A DNA stretch of 64,000 nucleotides from Neocallimastix lanati (nom. inval.) (GCA_016946835.1 JACVTC010000095.1:602501-666500); one strand, 5' to 3'; shown: positions 37,831-53,115, counted from the first letter of the stretch. Notes: a model not told the origin generated them from the sequence alone. Program-made: numbers and translations.

Positions 37831-40800
37831 ATATAGATATATATATATATTAATATTATTAATTTTTTTATACTATGTCATTGTATTTTAGAATACCATT
37901 CAAAATCAAAATAATTATAATAGATTGAGAAAGGTAAAAACTTTTAATATTCAAAATCATGTTCTTCGTATTTCCATAATCAAAAAAAAAAAAAAATCAC
38001 TGAATGGTTAATTAAATTTGGATGAATAATGAATATAATTTATTTATTTTAATTCTTTTTTTATTTGGTCATAGAATATATACATCTATTTATATCTATA
38101 TATCTACTTTATACTATCAAGAGATTGTATAATTTTATTTTTTTTTTTATTGTGTAAATTACTACAAAAATAAATAATTATATAAATTATTATATAAATA
38201 TATATATATATAAATTTAAATAGAAAAATGAGATACTATTATCAAAATGATAATAAAAATAGAATAAAAAAATAAAAAAATAAAAAAATAAAAAAAAAAA
38301 AAAAGTAAATCTATTTTATATGTTATCTTTATTTTATTCAATAAATGTTTATTTTACATCACCAAGAAATTAATAAAGATAGCATAAGGTTATTCGAAAG
38401 AAATGATTGGCCATGAACGTTTTTTTTTTTTAAAGTTTTAATTAATCAGAAAGTCTATTAAAATAATTTATCCATGCATTCTTTCATTTATATTTAAAGT
38501 TTGGAAGTTCTGATAAAAAATGAATAATAATAAATAATAAATAATAAATAATAATAATAATAATTATAATAATAATAAATAATAATAAATAATAAATAAT
38601 AATAATAATATTGATAATAAATAATAAATAATTAATAATAATTTTAAATTCTTTTCAGCAAATTTCAACATATTCATTACAATACATTAAATCTACTAAA
38701 ACATTAAATATAGATTTACTTTATATATAATTTTTTTTTTCTAATTGTTTTTATAATTTTTTCGGAATTTTTTTATTAAATATATTATTAAATAATATAT
38801 AGAATAAATAATTTTAAATATATTATTAATATATTTTAATTTTATCAAAAATTTAAATAATTATAGAAGGTAATTTAATTTGAATATATTGATTTATATT
38901 TTTATATATATTAAATCATAGTATTTAATATATAATATTATATTCATCTGTCAATTAAATAAAAAAGTAATAAATCCTAAAAACAGATAAAGAAAGAAAA
39001 CAAAAAAATAAAAAAATAAAAATAAAATTATGGTAATTTAGATAATTTTAATATAAATTAAAGTTTTCATTTTTAATCTAAAAATTTTAAAATAAGGAAA
39101 AACAAATAAATTAATAATAAATCACAATCTATATTAGATAAGTTAATAAATTTATAGAATAAATAATTATTAGATAAATTATCATATTAATAAATAAATC
39201 TTCACACAAATAAATAAATAAATAGATAAATAAATAAATAGATAAATAAATAAGAATATAGATAAATATACGAATATATATGAATAAAAGATAAATATTA
39301 AAATAAATAAATAAATAAAAAGATTAATATAAAAATGAATAAATAGATAAATAAAAAGATTAAATATATATAACTTAAAAAAATAAATAGATAATTAATA
39401 AATAAATAAATTGATTGAAAATTCTTATTAGAAATATAGGCAACTCATAATAATAAATAATTAAATAGATAAATAATATTTAGATAATTAAAATATAATT
39501 ATGATTCACCATGATAATGGCTATGGATATTAAAAAAAAGCAAAAAATGAAATTACGGTAATAATAAAGATTATTAAATATTTAATGTTTATTATTATTA
39601 TTATTATTTTTTATGTTTATAAATTTATAATACTATAAAACTTTTTTTCTTATATACTAAAATATTAATGATGATAATGCCTTATTAAATTTTGATTTAA
39701 TATATAGTAATGATAATAAAATAAAAAAAATTTTATGAATAAAAGTTATACTATCCCATATGATTTTTATTAATTCATATGATTAATATAAAATTCTAAA
39801 AAACTAAATAATATCTATTATGATAGAGATTAAATTTTTTTATAATTATTTAAATAATAAAAATTTATTTAATTTATTCATTAGAATATATATTTAAATA
39901 TTTATTTAATTTATTTATTTACATTTAATTAATAAATTATTTAGTTTATTAGTAATTATTTATTTATTTCCAAATAAATTTAATATTATCCATATTATTT
40001 CAAAATTTAAAATTTTTGATAATAATTTATGCTACGTAATAATTTATGTTACATTTCATTTAACAAAAAAAATTTGGTAAGCAATTAAAGATTTACTTTC
40101 CAAAAGGTTAGAATAAAGTTTATCATTATTGAAATTAAAATTTTTTTATTTAAAAAAATTTTTTAATAAAAAAAAAACGGTAAAATATAAATAAATATAT
40201 ATTTATATAAATAATTCAATTTTTTTAAAATATATTTAATTATTAATTATATATTTATTCTAATTTATTAAGTATTATCAAAAAAAAAAAAACTTTTAAT
40301 ATGCTCATATATTATTTAATTTAATTAATTTAATTTTTATATTAAACTCTATATTCTGTTATTTGTTATAATATAATATAATATACATTAATATATAAAA
40401 TTTTATATTACAATAATTAATAGTTTTAAATTTCATTTAATATATACCAATATTTTTTTTCTTTATTTCCAAAAAAAATTAATAAATAATAAATAAATAA
40501 TAAATAAATAATAAATAAATAATAAATAAATAATAAATAAATAATAGATAAATAATAAATAAATAAATAAATATTAAAATAATAAATAAATAAATAAATA
40601 TTAAATAAATATTATTTTTTTTAATTTTTTTTCTAGCCGCAGCTTTTCTGGCTATCTATATATTAACATACCATTTAAAGGATGCTTTAATTTCTTTAAT
40701 TTATGAATGTTTTTCTATTTAATTAAAATAAATTAAAAGAGAAAATGCACTGAGATAATATTTTTTTTATTCTATTTTTATATATTTAATATGGGATGAG

Positions 40801-42019
40801 ATACATTATATTTTATTAATAAAAATAAATCTATATTTTTTATTCTGCTTTATTTTTTTTATTTTTATTTTTAATTTTTTATTAATTATATTATTATTTT
40901 TTAGTATTTATAAATAATATTTTTATGGGAAAAAAAAAGGAGTATTTATTTTAAATTGACTTTTAAAACTGAATTAAAAGAAGTGAAGGGTATAGAAATA
41001 ATTTTAATGATTACTTAGCATATGAATAAAAATTACTCTAAATAATATTACATTTATTTTACGTATTTATTAAGTTGTTAATATAATTAGAACTTTAATA
41101 CAAAAATAAAAATAAACTCAAAGTTCATTGTCCTTTCTATTTTTGCTATATATTATTATATTATATGACTTTTTTCATGAAAAAACTTTTTTTTTTTTTT
41201 GTGTTTGCTTTTCTTTAATAGTTTACCTTCACTACCTTCACTTTACCATATAATTATTTATACAATGAATTAAAAATTAATTATTGATTAACATTGGTAA
41301 ATAGATATCTAATATTTTATTATTAGAAATGATTATTAATATATTAATATAGTAATATTATATTATTTTATATATTTAAAAAAAGTTTTTTTTTTTAATG
41401 TGAATTATTCAATTATAATTATTTTTCATTTAAACAATATTTCAGAAAAGTATTTCTAAAGAGGGTGGTTAAACCAATGTTTATTATATATTTTTATTAA
41501 TTATCACTTTTAAGTAAATATAAAACTAATCAAAGCTTTATTTTTGTTTTTATTTTTCTTTTTAAAATAATCTATGAAGTTTTTATTATATTGTATTTTT
41601 TTTTATATTCTTTAAATAAATATATTGAAGAATTAAAAAAATCAATATATTAATCTAAATGTAAAAATTTCATTTAAATGCATTATAAAAAAATTATAAA
41701 TTTTATGTATAATAATTTCAACCCAAAACACAGAAAAATAGAAAAAGAAAAAGTGAAATAACAAAATAGAATAATAAAAATAATAAAATAAAAATTTTAA
41801 AGGGGTAAAAAAAAAAAAATTAAAAAGAATTAAATTATCAATTAATAGTATTAATATTATTAAATAAAACTATTAATAATAAACATACTCTATAATAATA
41901 ATAAATAATAATAATAATTATAATAATAAACATTAATATAAATTTTAATATATATATATTAAATAGAATAAAGACTGTTATACTATTAAACACTTTCATT
42001 ATATAAATATTGATCAAGA

Positions 42020-42054
<35 letters not shown>

Positions 42055-43607
42055 CCAAAAAAAAAATTATTTTATTCAAAAAAAAAAAAAAAAAAAATAA
42101 AATAAAATAAAAATAAAAATATATATATATATTTATTATTATAATATTTATTATATTTATCATATTTACTATATTTACTATATTTATTATTTTAATATAC
42201 CGAATTATTTAATAATTTATTTTTTAATCAATTTTGAAATTATATAATAAAACTATTAATTATAATCATGAAAATAATAAACATTATTACAAAATATTCA
42301 TAAAAATATTAAATATAATACTTTTAATTTCATTATAATTGTTTGAATTTAACAATAAAATTCAATATATACTTATAAATAAAACAAAATTAAATGAAGT
42401 CAAAAAAAAAAAAAAAAATAAATACATAAATAAAATCTTATTGATATAAAAATCTATCAATTAAAAATTTAAAAAATATAAAATCCAAAAATTTTATATA
42501 TTTATCAACAATAATTCTTATAATTCATAATTAAAAAAAAAAGGTAATTATAATATTCTTTTTTAAATAAATAAGTAATGGAAGATAATACTAATAATAA
42601 AACAATTAAAATATGAATATCTTTTAAGAAATATTAAAAAAAGAAAAGCATTTATATAATATAAAAAATGAAATATTATAAGTCATTTATTTATATTAAC
42701 AATGTTCAAAAACATAAATAATTTATCAAATAATTAAAATAATAATACATAATTATATAAAAAATTACAATAATTTTAATATTCATAAAGTAATAGTATT
42801 TTTTATATTTTAAAGAAGTAATATAATTTTTATTTTGTTTATTATTTATTTATTTATTTTTATTTATTTATTTATTTATTTTTATTTATTTAAATTCTTT
42901 TTAATTTTTTTTTTTTAATCTCTTATTATAATCCCTATTTATATTACTATATTTAATGAAATATTTAATGAAATATATTAATATTATAATAGTTAATAAT
43001 TTATGCTTAATTTTATTATATATTAAAGTTGTACTTTAATTTTATGGATTAAAAATGATTATTTAGGTATCACAATAAGCCTAATGAAATATTTATATAT
43101 GATAACATGTAATATAGATAGTTAATTGATAATATATATAAATCTATAGAATTTATTATCATTTTAGAAATTCCTTAAAAAAAAATTTAATTTTATCCAA
43201 TAGAATTAAAGCTAAATTAAAATTTTATTTTAAAAATTATAAATAATATATTCAGTAATCCATAACGTAATTTATCACAAATACCAATAATACATTTAAA
43301 TATAATAAAGATAATAGATAGAAATAGTATATAATAGTATATAATAATATATAATTATATATATTAGATTTAATTTGAAAAAAATTTAATCATTTTAGTT
43401 TCCTTTTATAAATATTGTATTAAAAAAAAAAAATAAATAATAAAATTGAAATATTATATTATACGATTATATTAAACTATATTATATTAAACCAATATAA
43501 ACAATTGTATATATTATTTCTTTGCATATTATTTATTTATTATCAACAAGAAGTTTCAATATATTACGCAATTTTTTTTTTATTTATTTTTTTTTTTTTT
43601 TTTATAT

Positions 43608-43646
<39 letters not shown>

Positions 43647-44408
43647 CATATTTTATTTTTTTTTCAATTCAATATTTAGATAAAAGAGGAATTAGAAAAT
43701 AAAAAAAATAATAGAGAAATATTAATCTATTATTAAATTATTATTATTATTAAATATATCAAATAATAATAAAATAATTGTTAAATGTTCTTTGAATGAA
43801 GAGAAAAATAGTTTTAACATTAAAAATTATTAATTCCTCTTTTTTATTCTTAATTTTATTTTATTATTTTTTATTTTTTATTATATATTATTTATAACTT
43901 TTTTTTTTTATATAATATTGTTATTTTAACAAGAAAAAAAAAATAATTCATGTTATATATAATATTATAAAACATATATAAAGGCTATAATCAATTATAA
44001 CAATAGCTTTATAAAATATAAAATAATTTATAAAAAAAAAAAAAAAAAAAAAACGAAAGAAAAAAAAAAAAAACCAATATAATTTAAATCTTATTGATAG
44101 ATATAATTAATCAATATAAAATCCTAAAATTAATCAAAATGCTTTAATAAAATAGGATATAAAAGTATATTAATAAAATCAATAATAAATATTTAAGAAT
44201 AACAGTAAAATATATAATTCTAATATTCTTCTACATATTTTAAATAATTTGTTTTGTATTTTTTTCATATTACTATTATAATTTTATTATTATAATTATT
44301 TTTTTCCTTTTTTCCTTTTTTCCTTTCTTTTTTTTAACCAAAAAAAAAAAAAAATTGAAGTTGCTTGTTAAATGATTGTGTAATATTTTGTTATTACTAA
44401 TTTATTAA

Positions 44409-44459
<51 letters not shown>

Positions 44460-44986
44460 GTAGGTTAATAAATTAAGAAAGAAAACTTATCCTTTTTTTT
44501 ATACTAAATATTAATAAAAATTCGAAAAAAAAAAAAAAAAAAAAAAACTCAACTACTCTGTAAACATAAATTTACCAAAGGCACAAAAACAATTTTTTTT
44601 TTTAAAAAAAAATAAATATAAGAAATAAATAAAAAAAAAAATAAGAACAATTAAACTAAAAAGAAATAATATTTTTATTAATAAATATAAAAAGAAAATA
44701 TTGCTACGCTTTAACGTTTATATTTTTTATTTATATTTGTATATAAATATTATTATTAAAACATTTTTTATAAACATAAAAAAAAAAGGATTTATCGTCG
44801 TTTCATACAATTAGAATTATTATAGATTATAAAAAAATTTTATATTTATAGAAATTCTTAAAAAGAAAAATAAAAATCTTTTAAGAATATTATTTCTTTT
44901 ATAAAAAAGTCGAATATAACACTAAAATACTATTTCATATAAATATTTAAAAAATTTTTTTATTCCTTTTTTTTCTTTTTTAAACA
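37831..44986. other. 7.1-kb gene-free AT-rich region
   Basis: No supported gene. Holds compound AAT/AATA repeats (38520-38640), tetranucleotide tracts of the ATAA/GATA type (39190-39420), an 11-bp minisatellite (40490-40560) and many T or A homopolymers up to about 49 bases (near 44411-44452). Its right end is the promoter side of the PX gene. Confidence 0.5.
40490..40560. repeat. 11-bp minisatellite (ATAATAAATAA)n
   Basis: Six consecutive copies of ATAATAAATAA, one with a G substitution, followed by a plain AAAT tract. Confidence 0.65.
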
Positions 44987-46872
44987 ATGGAGAAAACAGA
45001 AAACAGTACCTTCCGTGATGGTACTTTCACAAGTATAAAAAATAGTTTAGGTTCACCTTCAATTATATATAATCCTGAAAGTCAACTCTTAAATGAAATG
45101 ATAAAAGATAATAACACTTTTCATAGTAAAAGATCCTCAATATCTATACATTCATTTTTAGATGATAGTCAAGATCATGATAATAATAGAATATCATATA
45201 CTAATCCTTTCAATAATAATATAGTGGAAGAATTATCAGAAGAACTTAGTAGAAGATATATACTAGATAGTGAAGATGAAAGTGCAACTGAAGCTGAAGA
45301 AAATAATAATAGTAAAGATGTTAATGAATTATTATTATTTAAGAGAGGATCTATTGAAAAAGCACCAGAAAGTACTATTAGTGAAATTGATGCTAATTCC
45401 ACACAATATACTGATAATGATTATGGTACAGAAACTTTAACAGAAACACAATCTGAATATAGTGTTGCTTCGTCAAAAGATTACAAATTAGAAAATGATC
45501 CTTTAAAGAATCGTATATGGTATTTAAGAAAACCACCAACATTGGATGAAAAATATTCTCATAATATCAATAATCGTGTTGATGATGATCCATCTGATTC
45601 TGATAATTCAAGTACTATGGATGATAGTACTGCTGCAATTATGCAATTGAAACTTCATCATTATGTTAGTACTAATAATTTAAAGGTGAAAAAAGATAAC
45701 AGTCATATTGTGAAGAGGAGAACAACAATTTCATATTCAAGATTTAAGCCAAAATTAAATTCAACTTTTGATTTTACTCATGATATTAATGATATACCAT
45801 TATTCTCTAATAAAGAATTTAAAACCGAAGTTAAAGAAAATTATCATAATCCAGATACCATCTTTGAAGATTATAATACGTCATTATTATTAAATATGAC
45901 GGGTGATGCTTCAAGGAAGAGAAGAAGTCAACTTAATCAAAAAAGTCGGACTTTTTCACAAACTTTTGTAAATGAAAATTCCTCTACTCTTTCCCCACCA
46001 CTTTCATCCACCACATCATTTAAAAAAATGACTTCAAATAATCAGTCTTTTTCAAATATTAATAATAATTATAAGAATAAATCACAACTAAATAATAATC
46101 CATCGAAATTTAATAATAATATCAATACTATAGATAATGAAGATTCTATTAATAATGAAAATATTTCAAAAATGGATGAAGCTAACGATAATTCTAATCA
46201 ACTATTTAAAGTATTAATGATGGCAAAAAATCGTATTTTATCCTTGGGAGGAAAAATAAAAAGAACAGAATCCGTTAGATCAGCATCATCAAGACGTTCT
46301 TCTATAAGAAAGTATCAACATCAAAAGAAGTTGAAAAGACATACAAGTAATAAACGTCGTAATAGATATTCGTCAAATTATCAAAAAGAAAGTTCCAGAA
46401 AAATGAGTATTAATTCTCATTATCAAAGTGAGGATGAAATGACTAATATTTCTAGTACAACGGATGCTAATAAATCAGTAATTAGTCAATCCTCTGTATT
46501 AAAAAGGAAAACTTCCAATTCAAAATATTTAAAACCAATAAATAAGAAATCCAGTAAAATACTTTCAAGAAATAGTAGTTTAATGAGTGTCAGTACAAAA
46601 AAATCAAGCATATACAGTAAAAATATGTTTTATCAAAATGATCTCTCCAATAATTATTCAGCAAGTAATCTTTCAGAAAGTAGTGCAGGCATAGAGCTAG
46701 ATCAAGCCAAAAAGTATGATGAACCTCTTGATTTAGATGTTCAAAATAATTCTAAAAATGGTAAGAAAGGATATATATAGTAATTTATATATATATAGAT
46801 ATTTAAATTTATAAATTTATTTTTATATATATCACTTTTTATATAATTTTTTATTTTTTTTTTTATTTTTTA

Positions 46873-46903
<31 letters not shown>

Positions 46904-47659
46904 TTTTTTTTTTTTTAAATTTTTAAAATTATGAATATAAATACTATTTATTTATGTTTATCCATTAATATATTATATATAATTTTTTTTTCTAAAAATA
47001 AATAAATATATATATATATATATATAATATTTTAATATAATTTTTATATTAATATATATTTATATTATAATTAGATAAACCAGGAGTTTATGGTGTTTAT
47101 CATGATAGTTATTATAGTGAATATCCAGGACCTGCTGTATCTAGTGTAGATGGAAGATCATCTATTTATGATTATGATGAAGAAGAGGAAGAAAGTGTTG
47201 TTTCCGAATCAGATAATATTCTATCTTCCTATATTCAAGGTGGAGATGGAGATACCTATAATGGTCATTATGGTATTCGTAATAAATTAAATCTAAAATC
47301 ACTAGTCGAACCTATAAAAGCAAAGTCATCTAATGTTAAAAATGATACATCTTTTACTACTAATAATGACCATAATAATGAAAAAATAAATTCTGATTTA
47401 GAAACTAAAAAAGAAGATATTAATACTAAAAATATAAAATCTTTAAAGAAAAATTTATCTATATCTACTCTTGAAACCAACCTTTCCACAGAAAGTTTAA
47501 CACCAACAATTACTAATTCTAATATCAATCACTTAAATGACAATGAAACTAAATCGGAATATACAGCTGATAGAACTACAATTGCTGGATCTAATTATGG
47601 TGATAATAAAAGTATTGCTCAAAGTAATACTCAAAGTAATGCTACTGTCATACAAAGAA

Positions 47660-47718
<59 letters not shown>

Positions 47719-49677
47719 TATGATGCACTCTATAACTTTGCAGGAATTAAACGTAATTGGGATGATGAAACGGCTAGTACTTTTAGTCGCTTTAATGAAA
47801 ATGAGGCAAGGCATCCATTAGAAATTGCATCTATGCCTGAAGGTATTAGAGAATCTGTTAATTATCCTACTATAAAACAAATACCCCTTCCATACTATAG
47901 ATATGGTGTGTATATGTATATTACAGATCCTGTAATTGTTCAAACAAGAACCATGATGGAAAGAATGTTTTCTGCTCATACCCTATACACCATTACCGTA
48001 AAATTATTAAGACCAAATCTTCCAATGTATAGAAATGATAATATATGTACTTTTACTGTTCATAAACGTTACCGTCAATTTAGATCCTTTTATAAAGAAA
48101 TTCATAAAAAGTATAGGGATACTATTAATGATTGGCCAGAATTTCCAAAGAAAACCTTCTTTGATCGTTTTGATTCAGATACCATTAAGAATAGAGCTTT
48201 TGCTTTTTCTTCATTAATGAGTTTTATTTCATTACATCCTCTTCTTTACAATTGTCCTGTATTATTAACATTTTTGGAAATTACGGGTTCTATGAATAAT
48301 CCACTTTCAAATATTAATTCAAATATTAGTAGTAAACATAAAAGTACTTTAGAAAAATCAAGTAAACCTATAGAAGGAAAAACAATTCAATTTGAAGGTA
48401 GAAATGTTGCTCCTTCTATCCCAAAGATTTTCGGTAGTGTAGGTAGACGTCAATATCCTCCTGGATTTTATGGACAATTACCTCAAGGATCATCACTCTA
48501 TGATCAAAGTATTATCCATAGTAATAATAATTATAATTATAATTATAATATTAGTAATAATATGCAATTACAAAGAAGATCAATGTATGGAAAAATTGAA
48601 AGTAATTATTATTATAATCCTGAATTTTATTCTAGTTTTAGTAGACCACAACTTTCTAAAATAAGAACTACAGACTATTTAAGAAATAGAAATTCACTAT
48701 ATTCTAATCTAACTGCAACTGAGATAGAACATATCAATAAAAATGATCATCATGATCTTTCTTCTTCTACTACTAGTACTATTACAACCGCAGCTATTAA
48801 ATCAGCTAAAGAAATTTTAACTTCCATTCCAAAAATGAATGTCCATGATCTAAAAAAGAATAATATTCCTTCAAAAATCGAAAAATTTTATAAACCCACT
48901 TCTTCTATTAATCCTTCATTATCAAATTCATCAATAAATGATAAAAATATTACTAATGAAAAGATTAAGCAGCAACAACAACAACAATCAGATGATCAAA
49001 ATTCATTTACTTCTTCTACAGTATCTCACGCTTCATCGAATAAATCCACTCCTAAACTATCTCATAATACCCCAGAAGTTGAAAATCAAAAAATATTATT
49101 AAATAACAATTCTGAAAATTATTCACTTTCCACACCAACATCAACTACGACTAATTTAAAAAGTAATACTAAAAGTGATATTAATACTAATAACAACGTT
49201 AATGATGTTATAAATTTATCTATCACTAATGAATTTGAAGAAATACCCAATAATAATATACATAATAAAACATTAGATACCAATACTATTAATAATGCGG
49301 ATATTACTTCTAAAGAAAACTCAACAACAAATCCTTCTTCTTCATCCAATAATAGTAATTCAATAGCTAAAGGAAAAGATGTAATTAAGAATAATACAGA
49401 TACTATTAACAATGATACAGATAATCAAAATAATAATAATAATGAAGAAGAAGAAGAGGATACTGTCCAATCAATAATACCAAGACCAAGACTTAGATCC
49501 AGACCAAGAAATCCTGTAGTTTATAGAAATATGGATGAAATGGATCTTAATTATATGCCAGTATCAAGATATAATCATTATCAACAAATTAAAGAGATAC
49601 CAGGATTCCAATATTTAATATCTGAATTTCCAAAACTTAAAACTACACAAAATAAACGTTATTCCAGTATTTTTTAG
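44987..49677 (+). CDS. PX-domain protein with long disordered flanks (2 exons)
   Basis: Exon 1 44987-46760 and exon 2 47075-49677 join in phase across a 314-base intron (AATG|GTAAGA .. ATTAG|AT), giving 1,458 residues. The frame appears to stop at 46780 only if the intron is read through. Residues 1-590 are Ser/Asn-rich, with acidic patches and a strongly basic Arg/Ser block (about 420-475). A poly-Asn run starts at 788. Residues about 868-995 form a PX domain: YRYGVYMYITDPVIV, VHKRYRQFRSFYKEI with the phosphoinositide-binding Arg-Tyr-Arg-Gln-Phe near 923-927, FPKKTFFDRF (Pro-rich loop), then LHPLLYNCPVLLTFLE. The domain should bring the protein to PI3P-bearing or similar membranes. The remaining C-terminal 460 residues are low complexity with short Gln and Asn runs. 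No BAR, SH3 or GAP domain is seen, so the cell process is unknown. Confidence 0.88.
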
Positions 49678-49815
49678 AAAAAAATTACAGATTTAATAAT
49701 TAAGGATAAAAAAAATAATATATATTATATATATATATATTTTTTATATGATGAAATAGGAATTTATAAGTAAATAATTCAATAACTGGGATAAATTAAA
49801 AAAAAAAAAAAAATA

Positions 49816-49847
<32 letters not shown>

Positions 49848-50274
49848 AGATGAATAAATTAGAAAAGAAAAAAAGGGAAAAAGAGTGATTATATATGTTA
49901 TATTTTTTTTTTTTATTATTTTATTAATAAAAGGGGGAACTAAAAATATAAAGTAAACAAAAAAATAAAATGAAATGAAAAATGAAATAAAATTGAAATT
50001 TTTATTTTTCATTTAATTTTTTATCTTGTTTTTTTTTTATATATATATATATATATATTTATTTTTATATCTATTTTAAATATTAGATTAATTAATTTTC
50101 ACATTAAAAAAAAAAAAAAATTATAATTTTTTTTTATTTTATTTTAAATTATTTTTTTTTTAATATTAATTTTTATTTTATATATAAGAAAAAAATTTTA
50201 TTTTTATTTTTAATTTTATCTTTTTTTTCTTATTAAATTCTTTTTATTACCAAAGAAAAGAAAAGAGAAAATAT

Positions 50275-50309
<35 letters not shown>

Positions 50310-50454
50310 TTAATAATAATTAAAACAGTAATGATTGTATTTTTTATTATTTTTTTTATAGTATATATTATTTTTAATCTGTTAATTATTATAATAATAA
50401 GAATTAGTAATAGTAGTAATATAAAGTAATAATAATACAAATAATAATAATAAT

Positions 50455-50487
<33 letters not shown>

Positions 50488-50614
50488 AATATCAAAATTA
50501 AGTAAAAGAAAAAAAAAAAAATTAAAACTATTAAAAAAAAAAAAAAAAAACCTTTATATATTATAAAATAATATATATAAATTCATAAAAATAGATAAAA
50601 GCAAAACAATTTAT

Positions 50615-50657
<43 letters not shown>

Positions 50658-50984
50658 ATTTCTAAAATAATAGTAAAATTATTATTATTGTTATAAATTT
50701 AAATTTAAATCCTATTTAAATAAATAAATAAATAAATAAATAAAAGATATTTTAAAATATGCAGTATAAAACAAAAATTGTTTAATTATTCTGTCTTTCA
50801 TAATAAAGTAATTTATTTTATTGACTTTTTTTTTTGTCAAATATCACTTTTAAAAAAAATAAAATTTATGATTTATGGTTTACTTTATGTTATTTATCTA
50901 CATAAATTGACCTCAGGTAAGGTGTTTTAAAAAATAAAAAAAAAAAAAAAAAAAAAAACACCAATTGTATTATCTTTATTTTTA
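49678..50984. other. AT-rich intergenic DNA
   Basis: Downstream of the PX gene; almost only A and T homopolymers (A tracts to about 36 bases near 50621-50656). No gene seen. Confidence 0.55.
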
Positions 50985-51080
50985 CTTTAGGAGATATATC
51001 ACGTTGTAAACGTCATGCATGAGGATAAAGAAAGTTAAATTTAAGCAGACAAATTAGAATAAATTTCCATCCAAAAAAAA
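50985..51080 (+). pseudogene. Short LINE fragment
   Basis: GAGATATATCACGTTGTAAA then CGTCATGCATGAGGATAAAG parallels 33686-33735 of the large LINE relic with few mismatches. The similarity continues to the poly-A run at 51074. Confidence 0.55.
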
Positions 51081-51105
51081 AAAAAAATGCAATTATAAAC
51101 TTTTC

Positions 51106-51138
<33 letters not shown>

Positions 51139-51187
51139 ATTCATGTATTTAATAAATGAATAGATAAAAATAAATGAAAATAAAAGT

Positions 51188-51209
51188 TTAAAGTTCGAAA
51201 TAATTGCTG
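51188..51209. repeat. Dispersed 22-base motif
   Basis: TTAAAGTTCGAAATAATTGC, continuing TG, matches 11484-11505 with one mismatch. Confidence 0.45.
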
Positions 51210-51289
51210 TTGTATATATATATATATATATAATAAATAAATAAAAAAAAATTAAAAAAAAAAAAAAAAACATAAATTAACGATTTTAT

Positions 51290-51750
51290 TTACTAAATAT
51301 TTGAATGATGGATTGTGATAAGAATATGGATAAGAATAACAAAAATATATACTTTTTAAATTTATTATAAAATTCAATGGGAATACTATCGTTAGTAACT
51401 CCTTTGAGTTTTTCCTTGATTTTTAGTTAAAAAAAAATCTTTTTTAACAACTAAAAAAATTCAACATTGAACCGATGTGACAAAAAAAAACCCTTAATAT
51501 TAGTCCTCCTAATACATCTTACATAAATGGTAATAATTGTTCTTTACACAATAAATCTATGGAAATTGAAATCTCCTGATAATATTTCTCATAGTTCGAG
51601 GGAGAGCTCAGTTTAGTAGTTATCATCCTATCTACTTTACAGATGTTATTTTTTTGATTTATTTTATCAAATATATTTAATAGAAATGATCTCTATTCAT
51701 ATTATAATACCGTAATAACTTTTAAAATTTCTCACGGGATTCACTTGAAA
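51290..51750 (+). pseudogene. LINE-related fragment, 5' part
   Basis: Same order of degenerate peptides as 30490-30950 (see that entry), with NNCSLHNKSMEIEI as the clearest shared block. Many stops; no function. Confidence 0.4.
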
Positions 51751-51759
51751 CAGCCAATT

Positions 51760-52740
51760 ATATGTGTAACAGAGATCCACATTAATTCATAAACAACAAT
51801 ATCCCATTTGAAAAAATTCATCAATAACATGACAAATTATAATAACATTAAGGTAGTTGATTGTAAAGTTTTGTTTTTTTTAGTCCTCAAACAGAAAAGT
51901 CATAAGTTTGAAAACACAACTTCTCCAAATGAATTTTCATTAGATACAGCAAAAAATCCCAATATATTTAAAAATTTTTGATATAAATAATAAAAGTGTA
52001 GTATACTCAAGAGTTATTGGACTTTATGAAGAAGAACCTGCAAACTTCTATTTCGACGACCAAATCAAAAATACAAATCACAGTGATACTATTAACTACT
52101 ATAAATATTTTTCTCCTCACCACAGCCATACTCAAAAAAAAAAAAAAAAAAAGAAATTATTACTGGTCAAACACATGACGAAAATAATAACAATAGTTCA
52201 ATGTCACATCAAGAAATTAACCAAAACTTTCAACACGAATTATCCACAAATAACATCGACATAAAAAATAAAAACCAATAATATTAACAATAACTAAAGT
52301 AACAAATTAAATTTTTATCTCACCAATACTAGTTCCTTTAAAGGACATAATCATTACAAAACAGAGTCAAATGAATCTCAGTACAAAAAAATTAGAAAAT
52401 CAATAAAACAAAATTCATCATAACATAATAGAACTATACTAAAACAATGACATATTTAACTATCCTTACAAAATCGAAAGGTTAAATACAATAAAAACGG
52501 AATTAGAAAACATGAAAAAAATTAAAAGTGTATACAATAATATAAAAAAAAAAATTCAAAATAACACCAATATTATAGCTTTAAATTGGATATTCAAATA
52601 TAAAAGAAATTCCGAAGGAAAAATTATTCAAAGAAAAGCTAGACTATCACGGATAACTGGGTTTTTGAAGTTGGGTTTATCTTTGAAAGTTAGGGAAGGT
52701 ATATATCCCAACTAATTTAAGGAAAACCAGTTATTGTTTA
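51760..52740 (+). pseudogene. Decayed Ty1/copia polyprotein fragment (integrase end to RT start)
   Basis: Plus-strand pieces match the stretch between integrase and reverse transcriptase of copia elements. NNIPFEKIHQ and VVDCKVLFF (copia VFGCKVFF) come first. KFENTTSPNEFSLDTA is followed by NNKSVVYSRVIGLYEEEPAN. After an Asn/Gln-rich gap comes an RT entry, IIALNWIFKYKRNSEGKIIQ then RKARLS, which corresponds to KWVFTIKDNG..KARLVVKG in the intact element nearby. Wording differs enough from that element to be another family. It is broken by stops and cut off at the left LTR flank. Confidence 0.65.
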
Positions 52741-52782
52741 ATAATAATAATAAAACAATAAAAGTGTATTCTCTTTTTAGTC

Positions 52783-52795
<13 letters not shown>

Positions 52796-52830
<35 letters not shown>
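52796..52830. repeat. (TA)n tract beside the copia insertion
   Basis: Uninterrupted TA repeat of about 35 bp followed by a T tract, about 50 bp left of the target site. Confidence 0.8.
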
Positions 52831-52838
<8 letters not shown>

Positions 52839-52873
52839 TTATTTAAAAATTTATTTTATATATTTCATAATTA

Positions 52874-52878
52874 ATGAT
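52874..52878 (+). repeat. Target-site duplication, left copy
   Basis: ATGAT immediately before the 5' LTR. The same five bases follow the 3' LTR at 58693-58697, as expected for copia integration. Confidence 0.85.
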
Positions 52879-53084
52879 TGTTAAATATCACTGTTATGTG
52901 TTTAATTACATTGTACATTATTGTACATTATACTACATTATTAAGTGTAAAATATTTTTTTATTCGATAATATAATGCAGTGTAACGTTAAATGTTACCA
53001 ATAATGTTAGACTAGAAAATAAATATTAATAACATGTAATAACATATTCTTAAACGAATAAGGTCTTTCTAAATGTAAAAGCAA

Positions 53085-53115
<31 letters not shown>

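Noticed and set aside
43505-43702. 65-residue Phe-rich frame
   Set aside because: Translation of long T tracts in gene-free DNA.
46761-46780. Stop at 46780 as the end of the PX gene's first half, and 47659 as a separate gene start
   Set aside because: GTAAGA follows AAATG at 46761 and an AG at 47073-47074 restores the frame with 194 further codons before the 47659 ATG, so it is one gene.
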